DNA of 64,000 bases from Yinghuangia soli. Its GTDB lineage: Bacteria; Actinomycetota; Actinomycetes; Streptomycetales; Streptomycetaceae. Shown one piece after another: positions 46,851 through 55,031 of the stretch. The number at the start of each line of letters is the position of its first letter. The first letter of the stretch is position 1. Where the stretch lies: contig NZ_JAKFHA010000035.1 of the NCBI RefSeq assembly GCF_021502675.1, positions 1 to 64,000 on the forward strand, in the 5' to 3' direction. A program made the translations under genes and the position numbers. Below the pieces are notes generated by a model, which was not told the DNA's origin, made no database searches, and was given only the letters and a program-made list of their open reading frames with translations.

Positions 46851-48127
46851 CGGCCCGCCCCGGCACGCTGAGTCGTCCGCGCCGCCGCCTCGTCCGCGCG
46901 CCGGGACAGCGCGACCGCGCCGGACAGCTTCTCGATCGATGCGGGCACATCCCAGTTCTCCTGCCGCAGCGCGGCGAGCGTCGTCGCCGGGACGACCACC
47001 AGGTCCGGCGCCCCGGTCTCCAGCGCCCGCACCAGCAGCGTCCACGCGGCGTCCCAGCGCGCCTTGCCGGGACGGTTGCGGACTGCTTGGACGACGCCGT
47101 CGAGCACCACCTGCCGCAGGTCGCCGCGTTCGGGAAGCTCCGCGGCGGCCGGGTCGGCGAGCAGGTCCTCGGGGTCCGGCAGGTCCATCCGGTCCAGTCC
47201 GGCCAGCAGTTCGAGCCCGGGCCCGTCGCCGACCGTGCCGCGCACGAGCAGCGAGAGCACCTCGCGGGAGGAGCCGGCGGCGGTCGCGAACGCGGTCAGG
47301 TGCAGCGCCATCTCCCAGGTCCGCGGGGACGGCCAGGCCCCGCCGCGGCGCGTCTCGTTCTCCGGCAGGCGGTGCACGAGCCGCGGCCGCGCGGCCAGCA
47401 GCCCGCACACCGCACGGCGCGCGAACTCCACCGCGCCCGGCAGCTTGTCCCGGTCCAGCCGCGGGAGTTCGGCCACCGGCCAGGTGCCGCCGAGGCCGCG
47501 CACGACGACCTCGTGGTCGTGCGTCCACGGCAGGTGCACGAACCGGTTCGCCAGCGGCGCGCTCAGCTCCCAGCCGTCGGCGGCCGAGGACCGCGGGTTC
47601 GCGGCGGCCACGATCCTTACGCCGGGCGGCAGTTGCAGTGCGCCGATGCGGCGCTCCAGGACCAGGCGGAGGAGCGCCGCCTGCACGGCCGGGGGAGCGG
47701 TGGACAGCTCGTCCAGGAACAGCAGCCCGCGGCCGGCCTGCACCAGGCGTACCGCCCAGTCCGGCGGGGCCAGCGGGACGCCGTGCCGTGCGGGGTCCTC
47801 GCCGACGATGGGCAGCCCCGCGAAGTCGGACGGTTCGTGCACGCTGGCGATCACCGTGGTCAGCGGCAGGTCCAGGGCCGCGGCCAGTTGCGTGAGCGCC
47901 GCGGTCTTGCCGATGCCGGGCTCGCCCCACAGCAGGACGGGCAGATCGGCCGCGACGGCCAGCGTCAGCGCTTCGAGCTGGACGTCCGGGCGCGGCTCGG
48001 TGCCGGTGTCGCGCAGCAGCGCCAGCAGTTCCCCGGCGACGTCGAGGCGGGCGGCGGGGGAGGCGCTGGGGGAGGCGAGCGGGGAGGAGGCGGGGGAAGC
48101 CGGGGCGTGCGAAAGGTCGGTCGTCAA
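46847..48127 (-). CDS. MoxR-type AAA+ ATPase
   Basis: 426 residues from TTG 48127, which has a GGTGAT site 6-8 bases upstream; earlier in-frame starts are poorer. Walker A LLWGEPGIGKTAAL, Walker B GLLFLDELSTAPPAVQAALLRLVLE, sensor 1 VRIVAAANPRSSAADGWELSAPLANRFVHL, and sensor 2 near SPRTWEMALHL. The N-terminal 35 residues are Ser/Ala/Pro-rich. It overlaps the VWA gene and follows a gene of unknown function, forming a three-gene cassette. Confidence 0.88.
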   Translation of the reverse strand: MTTDLSHAPASPASSPLASPSASPAARLDVAGELLALLRDTGTEPRPDVQLEALTLAVAADLPVLLWGEPGIGKTAALTQLAAALDLPLTTVIASVHEPSDFAGLPIVGEDPARHGVPLAPPDWAVRLVQAGRGLLFLDELSTAPPAVQAALLRLVLERRIGALQLPPGVRIVAAANPRSSAADGWELSAPLANRFVHLPWTHDHEVVVRGLGGTWPVAELPRLDRDKLPGAVEFARRAVCGLLAARPRLVHRLPENETRRGGAWPSPRTWEMALHLTAFATAAGSSREVLSLLVRGTVGDGPGLELLAGLDRMDLPDPEDLLADPAAAELPERGDLRQVVLDGVVQAVRNRPGKARWDAAWTLLVRALETGAPDLVVVPATTLAALRQENWDVPASIEKLSGAVALSRRADEAAARTTQRAGAGR

Positions 48128-48295
48128 AGTGTGATCACCGTCGGGTGTGCGGGCGCGGCGGCACGGCCGCGCGGAGCGGAGGTGCGCAGACGGCCGGATC
48201 GGCCGGTCGGGCACCGGAGCAGCAGGCGTCGGAGGAGCGGAAGCAGGTCGAAGGAAGACCGGATGAAGGCCGGAAGACCGTCGGGAATGAAGCGG

Positions 48296-49678
48296 TCAGC
48301 CGATCCCGGCGCGGCGCGCATGCGCCCGCGCCGCGCGGCGGTTTGCCCGGTCCGGAGCAGGATTCGGCCGGGCCGCACCCAGCCCGGCGCGGAACATGCC
48401 GTACCGGATCCGTCCGGCGAGGGCTTCTTCCAGCACGTCGCGCAGCGGTCCGTCGCGCAGGACCGCGTCCGGGCCGAGCAGGCTCTCGACGACGGCCAGG
48501 GCCCCGGTGATGTCGCCGTGGTCGAGGCGTTCGCGCACCCCGGTCAGGCATTCCGGGTTCCGGTGCGCCGCATCGATGGCCTGCAGGCAGGGCAGAGGCG
48601 TGCCGGTCAGGGCGACCAGCATTTCCTCGCGCCGCAGTTCGCCGGGGTCGTGGTCCAGCGCGGCCAGCGCCCCGTCGACGAAGCCGATGCGGTGCCGGGC
48701 CCCGCGGCAGTCGACGATGCGCGGACCGGCGCCCGGCTGCGGTCCGCCGCCTTCGTCCCCGGGCGGCGCCGGAGCGGCGTACCCGGGGACCAGCGCGGAC
48801 GCGACCAGCGGGTGCAACTGCGCGGCGTCGAGCAGCCCGGCGTGCAGGAGTTCGAGGTCGGGTACCACCCGGCTCGCGGCATCGGGCAGCGTGGGAAGCA
48901 GCCCGGCCCGGTCCGCGGGCACGACGGGCCGCAGCACCGCCGAACGCACGTCGAGCACCATCCTCCGGCGGGCGCCGACGCGTACCGCGACCGGTCCGGG
49001 CGGATGCTCCTCCGCGGCGAGCAGGATTGCGGCCTCGGCCGGCCACCGGTCGGCGGCCCCGGACCGCACGCGTAGTTCGCCGGTACGACGCGCATCCCAC
49101 AGGTGGCGGTGCAGGTCGAACCGGAAGCGCCGGTGCGGACGCGGCTGCGGGTGCGCGCGCGGGGCGGCGATGAGGCCGCCGTCGCGCGAACCGTCCCACA
49201 GCGCGAGGCTCATGCGCTGTCCGGCGGCCGCCCACGCGGGCGGGGTGCGGACCACCAGATGCACGGGTCTGCCCCGGTCCCGGGGGCGGCCGCGGTCGCA
49301 GGCGCAGTCCCGGCCGTGCCCGTGTGCGCGTGCCCGGCGGGCCGGGTCGGGTTCGGCGTACCGTGCCAGCGGGACGGTCACCCCGGGCCGCAGCAGCCCG
49401 TCCGGGGCGATCCGCGGCATGTGCCAGCGCAGCAGGTCGGGAGCCAGGTGGCGGAGGTCGGACCGGACCCGGGCGGCGAGTTCGCCGCCGTGCGTGCGGG
49501 CCAGAAGCCGCAGGTCGAGGTCGATGTCGATGCCTGCGGCGGCGCACGCGCCGGCCCAGTCCCCGGCCTGCCGGCGGACGGTCGCAGTCTCGATCACGGT
49601 GGGCGGCACGGCGTATTCGCGCACGCGCAGCCAGAAGGAAAGGCGGGAGGAATCCCCGATCGCGGTCCAAGGGTGCAT
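48296..49678 (-). CDS. Unknown protein, first gene of the MoxR/VWA cassette
   Basis: About 460 residues from ATG 49678 (ATG 49684 also in frame). No family recognised. It starts MHPWTAIGDSSRLSFWLRVREYAVPPTVIETATVRRQAGDWAGACAAAGID. A Cys/His/Arg-rich insert (HGHGRDCACDRGRPRDRGRP) lies around residues 120-140. Later stretches are PPAWAAAGQRMSLALWDGS, RFDLHRHLWD, VLDVRSAVLRPVV and DCRGARHRIGFVDG. The C-terminus is Arg/Ala-rich. Same strand, 168 bases upstream of the MoxR gene. It could be the client or adaptor of the ATPase, but that is inference from position only. Confidence 0.65.
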   Translation of the reverse strand: MHPWTAIGDSSRLSFWLRVREYAVPPTVIETATVRRQAGDWAGACAAAGIDIDLDLRLLARTHGGELAARVRSDLRHLAPDLLRWHMPRIAPDGLLRPGVTVPLARYAEPDPARRARAHGHGRDCACDRGRPRDRGRPVHLVVRTPPAWAAAGQRMSLALWDGSRDGGLIAAPRAHPQPRPHRRFRFDLHRHLWDARRTGELRVRSGAADRWPAEAAILLAAEEHPPGPVAVRVGARRRMVLDVRSAVLRPVVPADRAGLLPTLPDAASRVVPDLELLHAGLLDAAQLHPLVASALVPGYAAPAPPGDEGGGPQPGAGPRIVDCRGARHRIGFVDGALAALDHDPGELRREEMLVALTGTPLPCLQAIDAAHRNPECLTGVRERLDHGDITGALAVVESLLGPDAVLRDGPLRDVLEEALAGRIRYGMFRAGLGAARPNPAPDRANRRAARAHARRAGIG

Positions 49679-49816
49679 CAGCACTCACCTTGCGCGGTCG
49701 GGTCCCCCAATCTGTGGAGGCGGAAAGTCGTCATCGCCGACGACCATAGCGCCCTCGGCCGACGCCCGTCAGCCCTGCGCGGGCGGCACGCTGCCTGCGT
49801 GCCGCCCGCGGAAGGT

Positions 49817-50455
49817 TCAGTCCGCCTGGCCCGCAGGCGCGGACTTCCCCTGGTGGAACGCGAGTTGGGCCTCCAGTTCGGTGACGCGGTCGCGCAGGGT
49901 GCGCAGGGTGTGTTCGACCGCGTCGCGCGGGAAGAGCTGCGGGATGTGCTGGCGGCAGTTCCAGTCGTACGCCTCGACGTCGATCAGCAGGGCGCGTTCG
50001 GCCTTGGCCGGGTAGCCGGGCACCATCAGGGACTCGACGAGCGCGGGGTCGTCCGCGGCCTCGACCACCCGGGCCCGGCCGAAGATCTTCATCCGGGTCT
50101 GGGTGGCGTAGTCCATCAGGAAGAGCGCGACCTTGTCGTCGTGGTCGAGGTTGCCGCGGCTGATGTACTGCTTGTTGCCGCGGAAGTCGGCGAAGCCGAG
50201 GGTGTGCGCGTCGAGGACCTTGAGGAATCCGGGCGGGCCGCCCCGGTGCTGGATGTACGGCCAGCCGGTCGCGCTCACCGTGGACATGTAGAAGCTGTCC
50301 CGGTCGCCGATGAAGTACGCCTCGTCCGGACCGATCGGATCCGCGACCGGGGGCGCGGCCGCCGCCATGCGGGCGTACGAGCCGCGGCTGCCGTGGCGCT
50401 CCTGGTGCAGTTGGACGTCCGGGGTGAAGGCGACCTGGGCGTAGCGGCTGGTCAT
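49817..50455 (-). CDS. Pyridoxamine 5'-phosphate oxidase-like (PPOX fold) flavin protein
   Basis: 212 residues. Split-barrel flavin fold: DEAYFIGDRDSFYMSTVSATGWPYIQHRGGPPGFLKVLDAHTLGFADFRGNKQYISRGNLDHDDKVALFLMDYATQTRMKIFGRARVV, typical of the PPOX general-stress/FMN- or F420-binding group. The C-terminus is a coiled-coil-like helix (LRTLRDRVTELEAQLAF). Substrate unknown. An AT-rich inverted repeat lies in its upstream region. Confidence 0.88.
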   Translation of the reverse strand: MTSRYAQVAFTPDVQLHQERHGSRGSYARMAAAAPPVADPIGPDEAYFIGDRDSFYMSTVSATGWPYIQHRGGPPGFLKVLDAHTLGFADFRGNKQYISRGNLDHDDKVALFLMDYATQTRMKIFGRARVVEAADDPALVESLMVPGYPAKAERALLIDVEAYDWNCRQHIPQLFPRDAVEHTLRTLRDRVTELEAQLAFHQGKSAPAGQAD

Positions 50456-50486
50456 GAGGAGTCCTCTCGGCCTGAATGCATGCCTA

Positions 50487-50520
50487 ATCTAATGACATCT
50501 ATGCTGCATAAACATTAGAT
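50487..50520. promoter_or_regulatory. AT-rich inverted repeat upstream of the PPOX gene
   Basis: ATCTAATG (50487-50494) and CATTAGAT (50513-50520) are perfect complements, 26 bases centre to centre, in a stretch far more AT-rich than the surroundings. They lie 32-65 bases upstream of the minus-strand PPOX start, a good place for a repressor site overlapping its promoter. Confidence 0.6.
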
Positions 50521-50839
50521 GACTGAGGCTATTCCCGGTTGGCGGCGGCATTTTGCGGACGCGGCCGGTCTCGACTGTCCGGTAGCCCGAAATCGTTATG
50601 TGGGGTACCGCCGGGCATATCAGTGCACCCGGCATCAGTCGGACAATCCGATCTTGACGTGCTGCGGGAGGGGCGGGAGCCTGGGCTGCCCTCGTGTCGA
50701 GGGCCTGGCCGGCTCCGGGGGGACGGGTCGGCTCTCCTGCAGTCGCGCTGCGGCGGCAGTGGGTTCCGGCCGTATCGGACGCCTGCATCAGCACATGCAT
50801 TTTGGGCTTTGCCCATGTCTGCCCAGGGGTGGTCTTTTC
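50521..50839. other. Gap upstream of the LAxTG protein, no gene supported
   Basis: 319 bases. An open frame runs through it in phase with the surface-protein gene, but that extension has odd composition (many Cys, Arg, Gly) and would bury the signal peptide, so I treat it as the untranslated leader. An SD-like AGGGGTGG lies before ATG 50840. Confidence 0.5.
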
Positions 50840-51589
50840 ATGACTTCGCGTTTCATAGCCGGCAGGTGGGCCGTCGCGCTCACGGCGCCCGTCCTCGCCC
50901 TCTCGGTGGCGGTGGGCCCGGCCTCCGCCGTCAGCACGTACGACGTTCCCCTCAACAAGGACCATGTCGGGATCAAGGCAGAAGACAAGGACGTCAAGAA
51001 GCAGAACGACTGCCCGACGTTCGAAGGGCAGAACGCCTGGCACTTCGTCCTGACGAACGGCCAGGCCGAATTCGTCGAGCTCACGGTGACCTTCGAGCCG
51101 GGCGGCACGAAGACGATCACGCAGTTCGGCCCGCCGAGCGCCAAGCACGCCTACGTGGGCGCGGCCCCGGGCGCCAAGCTGGTCTCCGCGACCGCCAAGG
51201 CGACCGCCGAGTCCAAGAAGTTCAACGTGTCGCACGTCTGCCTCGGCACCCCGACGAACCCGCCGACGACCCCGCCGGCGACCACGAAGCCGCCGAAGAC
51301 CGAGCCGCCGACGACGCAGCCCCCGTCCACCGGTGGCACCAAGACCCCGCCGCCCACGACTGAGCCCCCGTCCACCGGCGGCACCAAGACCCCGCCGCCG
51401 TCGGGTTCGGTCACGCCGAGCGCCTCCGAGTCGGTCTCCGCGAGTGGCGGCGGCAGCACCGGTGGCGGCGGCGGTTCGCTCGCCCAGACCGGTGGCATCG
51501 CGGTGGGCGGCATCCTCGCCCTCTCGGCCGGCCTGGTCGGCGTGGGCTACTACGTGCGCCGGCGTGCCGCGGGCAGCCACGAGGCCTGA
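50840..51589 (+). CDS. Sortase-anchored (LAQTG) surface protein
   Basis: 249 residues. Signal peptide 1-30 ending GPASA. Residues ~31-140 are a small unnamed extracellular domain with two Cys (NDCPTFEGQNAWHFVLTNGQAEFVELTVTFEPGG). Residues ~141-212 form a Pro/Thr/Ser/Gly stalk with a PPSTGGTKTPPP repeat. The sorting signal is LAQTG (214-218), then a hydrophobic segment and RRR tail. LAxTG is the motif used by class E sortases of actinobacteria, so the protein is expected to be covalently linked to peptidoglycan. No sortase gene is adjacent. Ligand unknown. Confidence 0.88.
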   Translation: MTSRFIAGRWAVALTAPVLALSVAVGPASAVSTYDVPLNKDHVGIKAEDKDVKKQNDCPTFEGQNAWHFVLTNGQAEFVELTVTFEPGGTKTITQFGPPSAKHAYVGAAPGAKLVSATAKATAESKKFNVSHVCLGTPTNPPTTPPATTKPPKTEPPTTQPPSTGGTKTPPPTTEPPSTGGTKTPPPSGSVTPSASESVSASGGGSTGGGGGSLAQTGGIAVGGILALSAGLVGVGYYVRRRAAGSHEA

Positions 51590-51643
51590 TCCGCACCACG
51601 ATGCGCGGCGTATGACGCCTGACGCATGAAGCACCGAGTACGA

Positions 51644-51680
51644 CGAAGGCCCGGACCGCGTGACGCGGTCCGGGCCTTCG
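51644..51680 (+). terminator. Terminator of the LAQTG protein gene
   Basis: Perfect 17-bp stem (arms 51644-51660 and 51664-51680, left arm CGAAGGCCCGGACCGCG) with a TGA loop, followed by GGCTTTCC. It lies between this gene and the convergent arsR gene and can serve both. Confidence 0.8.
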
Positions 51681-51712
51681 GGCTTTCCGGCGGCGGGTGC
51701 GGGGCCTCGGCC

Positions 51713-52078
51713 TCAGTCGTGCGGCGCCTGCCCGCTCACCCGGTGGTCCGCGTGGCTCAGCGCCTCCAGGACGAGCCGGCGCAAGTGCCCGTCGCTCAGC
51801 CGGTAATGGACGTGCCGCCCCTCGCGCCGGGTCTCGACCAGACCGGCCAGCCGCAGTTTGGCGAGGTGTTGGCTGACCGCGGTGCGCGACGCCGCGCACT
51901 GCTCGGCCAGCGTCCCGACGTCGGCTTCCTCCTGGGCGAGCAGCCACAGCAGGTGCAGCCGGGTGGCATCGGACAGCAGCGCGAACACCGCGGCCGCCTC
52001 GGCGAGGCGCGCACTGTCCGGGGCCTCCAGATGCGCATGGGGTGCAGGTGGGAGCGGGTCGCGGTCCGGCATAGGCAC
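51713..52078 (-). CDS. ArsR-family metal sensor with alpha-5 DxH-x10-HxxH site
   Basis: 121 residues (MPDRD at 52072 is an alternative start). Winged helix: VFALLSDATRLHLLWLLAQEEADVGTLAEQCAASRTAVSQHLAKLRLAGLVETRREGRHVHYRL. The last helix has D96, H98, H109 and H112 (DGHLRRLVLEALSHADH), exactly the alpha-5 ligand spacing DxH-x10-HxxH of CzrA, SmtB and NmtR, which sense Zn, Co or Ni. N-terminal H14 and H16 (PHAHLE) and H120 near the end could complete an octahedral Ni/Co site as in NmtR. Divergent from the MFS exporter, with a perfect operator palindrome between. Confidence 0.92.
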   Translation of the reverse strand: MPMPDRDPLPPAPHAHLEAPDSARLAEAAAVFALLSDATRLHLLWLLAQEEADVGTLAEQCAASRTAVSQHLAKLRLAGLVETRREGRHVHYRLSDGHLRRLVLEALSHADHRVSGQAPHD

Positions 52079-52135
52079 AGCTTAGGTCGGGGGCGTGCGG
52101 GCGGCCGACGCCGACACCGGCCCTCATGTATCTGT

Positions 52136-52157
52136 CATGTGCGCACTTGCGCACATG
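52136..52157. promoter_or_regulatory. ArsR operator between metal sensor and MFS exporter
   Basis: CATGTGCGCA-CT-TGCGCACATG: a perfect 10-2-10 inverted repeat, the typical form of ArsR/SmtB sites. It lies 58 bases before arsR and 55 bases before the exporter start, between AT-rich flanks that could be the promoters. Confidence 0.8.
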
Positions 52158-52211
52158 TATGTATTCTGGGGGAGGTCAGCAACTGGATCCGCTCCGGCCC
52201 GAGGAAGCCCC

Positions 52212-53501
52212 ATGCTCACCGTCCTGCGCAACCGCACCTACCGCCGGCTCTTCGCCGCCCAGGTCATCGCCCTGGTCGGCACCGGCCTGGCCACCGTGGC
52301 GCTGGGCCTGCTCGCGTACGACATCGCCGGCCCCGCGGCCGGGTCGGTGCTCGGCACCGCGCTGGCCATCAAGATGGCGGCGTACGTCGGGATCGCCCCG
52401 CTGGTGGCCGCGGTCGCCGACCGGGTGCCGCGCCGGACGCTGATGGCCGGTGCGGACGTGATCCGCGCGGGCGTCGCCCTGATGCTGCCGTTCGTCGACC
52501 AGGTGTGGCAGGTGTACGTCCTGGTCTTCGCGCTGCAGGCCGCGTCCGCGGCGTTCACGCCCACCTTCCAGGCGGTCATCCCGGACGTCCTTCCCGAGGA
52601 GCGCGACTACACCCGGGCGCTGTCGCTGTCCCGGCTGGCCTACGACCTCGAAATGCTGTTCAGCCCGGTGCTCGCCGCGGCCCTGCTGGCGCTGGTCAGC
52701 TACAACTCGCTGTTCCTCGGCACCGTCGCGGGCTTCGCGGCATCGGCGGTACTGGTCGTCTCCGCCGTCCTCCCGGCACCCGGTGTGGCACCTGGTGCGG
52801 CACCGCAGCAGGGCAGCGCGTACGCCAAGGCGACGGCAGGCGCCCGGCTGTTCTTCCGCACGCCGCGCCTGCGGGCGCTGCTCGCGCTCAACCTCGCCGT
52901 GGCCGCGTCCAGCGCGACGGTCCTGGTCAACACCGTGGTCTATGTGCGTGACGAGTTCGGCCGCCCGGCCGGCGACGTGGCCCTTGCCCTCGGTGCGTAC
53001 GGTTTGGGCTCGATGGCCGTCGCACTCGCGCTGCCGCGGGTGCTCGAACGGTTCTCGGACCGGGCCGTCATGCTCCGCGGCGCGCTGCTCCTCGGGGCCG
53101 GCTTCGCAGCGCTCGGGGCCACCGCCTTCGCCCCGCCCGCGGCGTGGCGCTGGCCGGCGCTGCTCGCCGTCTGGGCGTTCTTCGGCGCCGCGGGCTCGAT
53201 GGTGCTCACGCCGTCCGGCCGCGTCATCCGCCGCAGCGCGCCGGCCGAGCAGCTGCCGCAGGCCTTCGCCGCGCAGTTCTCGCTGTCGCACGTCGCGTGG
53301 CTGGTCACCTACCCGCTGGCCGGATGGCTCGGCGCCGCGAGCGGACTCCCGGTCGCCGCCGTGGTGTTGGGCCTGGTCTCGGTCACCGCGGCTCTTGCCG
53401 CAGTACGCCTGTGGCGGCCCGCGCACCCCGTCGCCCCGGTGGCGCACATCCACGCCACGACCTCGGCTGAAAGCCGCGAACAACTACGGCGTGCCAGCTA
53501 G
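52212..53501 (+). CDS. MFS exporter, probable metal-responsive (NreB-like)
   Basis: 429 residues from ATG 52212 with GAGGAAG upstream. Twelve membrane segments of MFS type (RRLFAAQVIALVGTGLATVALGLLAYD, APLVAAVADRVPRRTLMAGADVIRAGVALMLPF). The C-terminal tail has three His (HPVAPVAHIHATT), recalling the His-rich tail of the NreB nickel exporters. Control by a sensor with a CzrA/NmtR-like site makes transition-metal efflux the best guess, but many ArsR/MFS pairs in streptomycetes are uncharacterised. Confidence 0.85.
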   Translation: MLTVLRNRTYRRLFAAQVIALVGTGLATVALGLLAYDIAGPAAGSVLGTALAIKMAAYVGIAPLVAAVADRVPRRTLMAGADVIRAGVALMLPFVDQVWQVYVLVFALQAASAAFTPTFQAVIPDVLPEERDYTRALSLSRLAYDLEMLFSPVLAAALLALVSYNSLFLGTVAGFAASAVLVVSAVLPAPGVAPGAAPQQGSAYAKATAGARLFFRTPRLRALLALNLAVAASSATVLVNTVVYVRDEFGRPAGDVALALGAYGLGSMAVALALPRVLERFSDRAVMLRGALLLGAGFAALGATAFAPPAAWRWPALLAVWAFFGAAGSMVLTPSGRVIRRSAPAEQLPQAFAAQFSLSHVAWLVTYPLAGWLGAASGLPVAAVVLGLVSVTAALAAVRLWRPAHPVAPVAHIHATTSAESREQLRRAS

Positions 53502-53547
53502 CATCGTTGGCGCTCGCGCCCTGCTCCTCTGTCCCAGGAGTTGTGAG

Positions 53548-54135
53548 ATGCGTGTACGACTGATCGCCGTTCTGCTGGCCGCAGTTGCCGCCGTCACGAT
53601 GTCCGGCTGCGGGTCCGAGTCGAAGACCGCGGCGCCCGCCGCGGCACCCTCGACCGGCCCGCAGAACGGCACCGGAACAGCGCGCACCGCCGCCGCTCCC
53701 GCCGACGGTGCCGCGCAATCCGCGGCACCCCCGGACCTGTTGGTGTTCACCGCGACCACCATCGACCGCAAGCCGATCGCCGGTGTGACCCTGCTGGGCA
53801 GACCCGCGGTGCTGTGGTTCTGGTCGGCGGCCTGCACCGCATGCCGCGCCCAGGCCGCGGAGACCGACAAGGCCGCCGCCCTCACCGAAGGCCGCGCCAC
53901 GGTCCTCGGCGTCGCCGCGGCCGGCGAACCCGCCGCGCTCCGCGACTTCGTCACCGTCACCAAGACCGCGGCCATCGCGCACATTTCCGATGCCTCGGGT
54001 GCGCTGTGGACCCGGTTCGGCGTCACCGAACCGGGCACGTACGTCATCCTCGACAGCGCCGGCGCGGTCGCCTACCGCGGCGTACTCCCGCGTGCCGACG
54101 GCCTCCTCGGCCGCATCACCCCGCTCATCCGCTGA
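53548..54135 (+). CDS. Thioredoxin-like (TlpA/redoxin) lipoprotein
   Basis: 195 residues, AGGAG before ATG 53548. Lipobox VTMSG-C21. A Ser/Thr/Ala/Pro linker (22-62) leads to a thioredoxin-fold domain with the redox motif C96-T-A-C99 (VLWFWSAACTACRAQA), then VLGVAAAGEPAALRDFV, SGALWTRFGVTEPGTYVILDSAG and VAYRG. It acts at the outer face of the membrane as a disulfide reductase or carrier. It begins 46 bases after the exporter stop on the same strand and may be in the same transcript. Confidence 0.88.
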   Translation: MRVRLIAVLLAAVAAVTMSGCGSESKTAAPAAAPSTGPQNGTGTARTAAAPADGAAQSAAPPDLLVFTATTIDRKPIAGVTLLGRPAVLWFWSAACTACRAQAAETDKAAALTEGRATVLGVAAAGEPAALRDFVTVTKTAAIAHISDASGALWTRFGVTEPGTYVILDSAGAVAYRGVLPRADGLLGRITPLIR

Positions 54136-54399
54136 CGCTTCCGGCGGCCGCGGCGAAACTCCCGCGACACGGCGGCCCCGGCGTCACGATCGTCTCGGCC
54201 CGCTACCGGCGTCCGATCCTCGGCCCCGGCCCGGCTTCCTGATGCTCCGTCACACCGCTCCTGGGGCAGTCCCCCCGCGCCCGGGGTAGGGCTTTCCCCA
54301 CCCCAGGACGGGCGGCGCCCCCATGGGCCCGAAGGCCGCGGATTTCTAGGTTGGAGGTACGCGGACGACAGGCTCCGCCGGGGGTTGAGGAGCACACCA
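54136..54399. other. Gap upstream of the GtrA gene
   Basis: 264 bases without a supported gene. It must contain the end of the redoxin transcript and the GtrA promoter; no strong hairpin or promoter hexamer stands out. Confidence 0.4.
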
Positions 54400-54903
54400 G
54401 TGAGCAGCAAGCAGACCGGGCCGATCGCCTCGTTCGTCCGCTTCGTGGTCTGCGGCGGCGGCACCGGGATCGCCTCCAGCGCGGCCCTGGTCCAGCTGTC
54501 CGGCACCATGTCGATGGCGGTCGCCAACGCGATCGTGACCGTGCTGTCCACCCTGCTCGCCAACGAGCTGCACAGCCGGATCACCTTCGGCAACGGCCGC
54601 GCGAGCCTGCAGGTGCACCTGCAGTCCTCCGGCACCGCGGCGGTCTGCTACCTGTTCACCACCGCCGCGATGCTGGTGCTGGACGCGGTGGCCGCGAACC
54701 CCGGCGCGCTGACCGAGCAGGCCGTCTACCTGTCCGCGTCCGGCCTGGCCGGCGTCGGGCGGTTCGTGGTCCTGCGGATCTTCGTCTTCGCCCGACCGAA
54801 GGCCGCCGAGCCCGCCGAGACCGCCGCCCCCGCGCTGGTCGCCGCCAAGAACCCGGTCGCCGCACCGGTGTTCGCCCGCACCGAGGTCGCCGTCGCGGCC
54901 TGA
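54400..54903 (+). CDS. GtrA-family membrane protein
   Basis: 167 residues from GTG 54400, with GAGGAG 7-8 bases upstream; a TTG at 54385 is also in frame. Four membrane segments in the GtrA pattern: FVRFVVCGGGTGIASSAALVQLSG, VANAIVTVLSTLLANELHSRITFG, AAVCYLFTTAAMLVLDAVA and GLAGVGRFVVLRIFVFA. A polar tail follows. GtrA proteins are thought to flip polyprenyl-phosphate-linked sugars. No glycosyltransferase lies next to it. Confidence 0.88.
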   Translation: MSSKQTGPIASFVRFVVCGGGTGIASSAALVQLSGTMSMAVANAIVTVLSTLLANELHSRITFGNGRASLQVHLQSSGTAAVCYLFTTAAMLVLDAVAANPGALTEQAVYLSASGLAGVGRFVVLRIFVFARPKAAEPAETAAPALVAAKNPVAAPVFARTEVAVAA

Positions 54904-54914
54904 CCGCCCGCGGC

Positions 54915-54970
54915 ACCCGGCAAGACCCGGAAACACCCGGAAACACCCGGCAAGACCGGGAAAGACCCCG
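54915..54970. repeat. Short tandem repeat CCCGGAAACA type
   Basis: About six imperfect copies of a 10-base unit (CCCGGCAAGA / CCCGGAAACA) directly after the GtrA stop codon, before the convergent terD gene. Confidence 0.7.
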
Positions 54971-54995
54971 AGGCACCCGCAACGCCCGCCGGCCG

Positions 54996-55031
54996 AGGCG
55001 GGGCCGGCTCAGGAACCCGCCGGCCCCGCCT
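54996..55031. terminator. Hairpin overlapping the terD stop codon
   Basis: 13-bp perfect stem (AGGCGGGGCCGGC / GCCGGCCCCGCCT), loop 55009-55018. The terD stop codon lies in the loop, so the right arm is inside the coding sequence. It probably terminates the convergent GtrA transcript and may slow ribosomes or RNA decay on terD mRNA. Confidence 0.6.

Noticed and set aside
50519..50839. N-terminal extension of the LAQTG surface protein
   Set aside because: It would place the signal peptide internally and has atypical Cys/Arg content; ATG 50840 has its own ribosome site and an immediate signal peptide.
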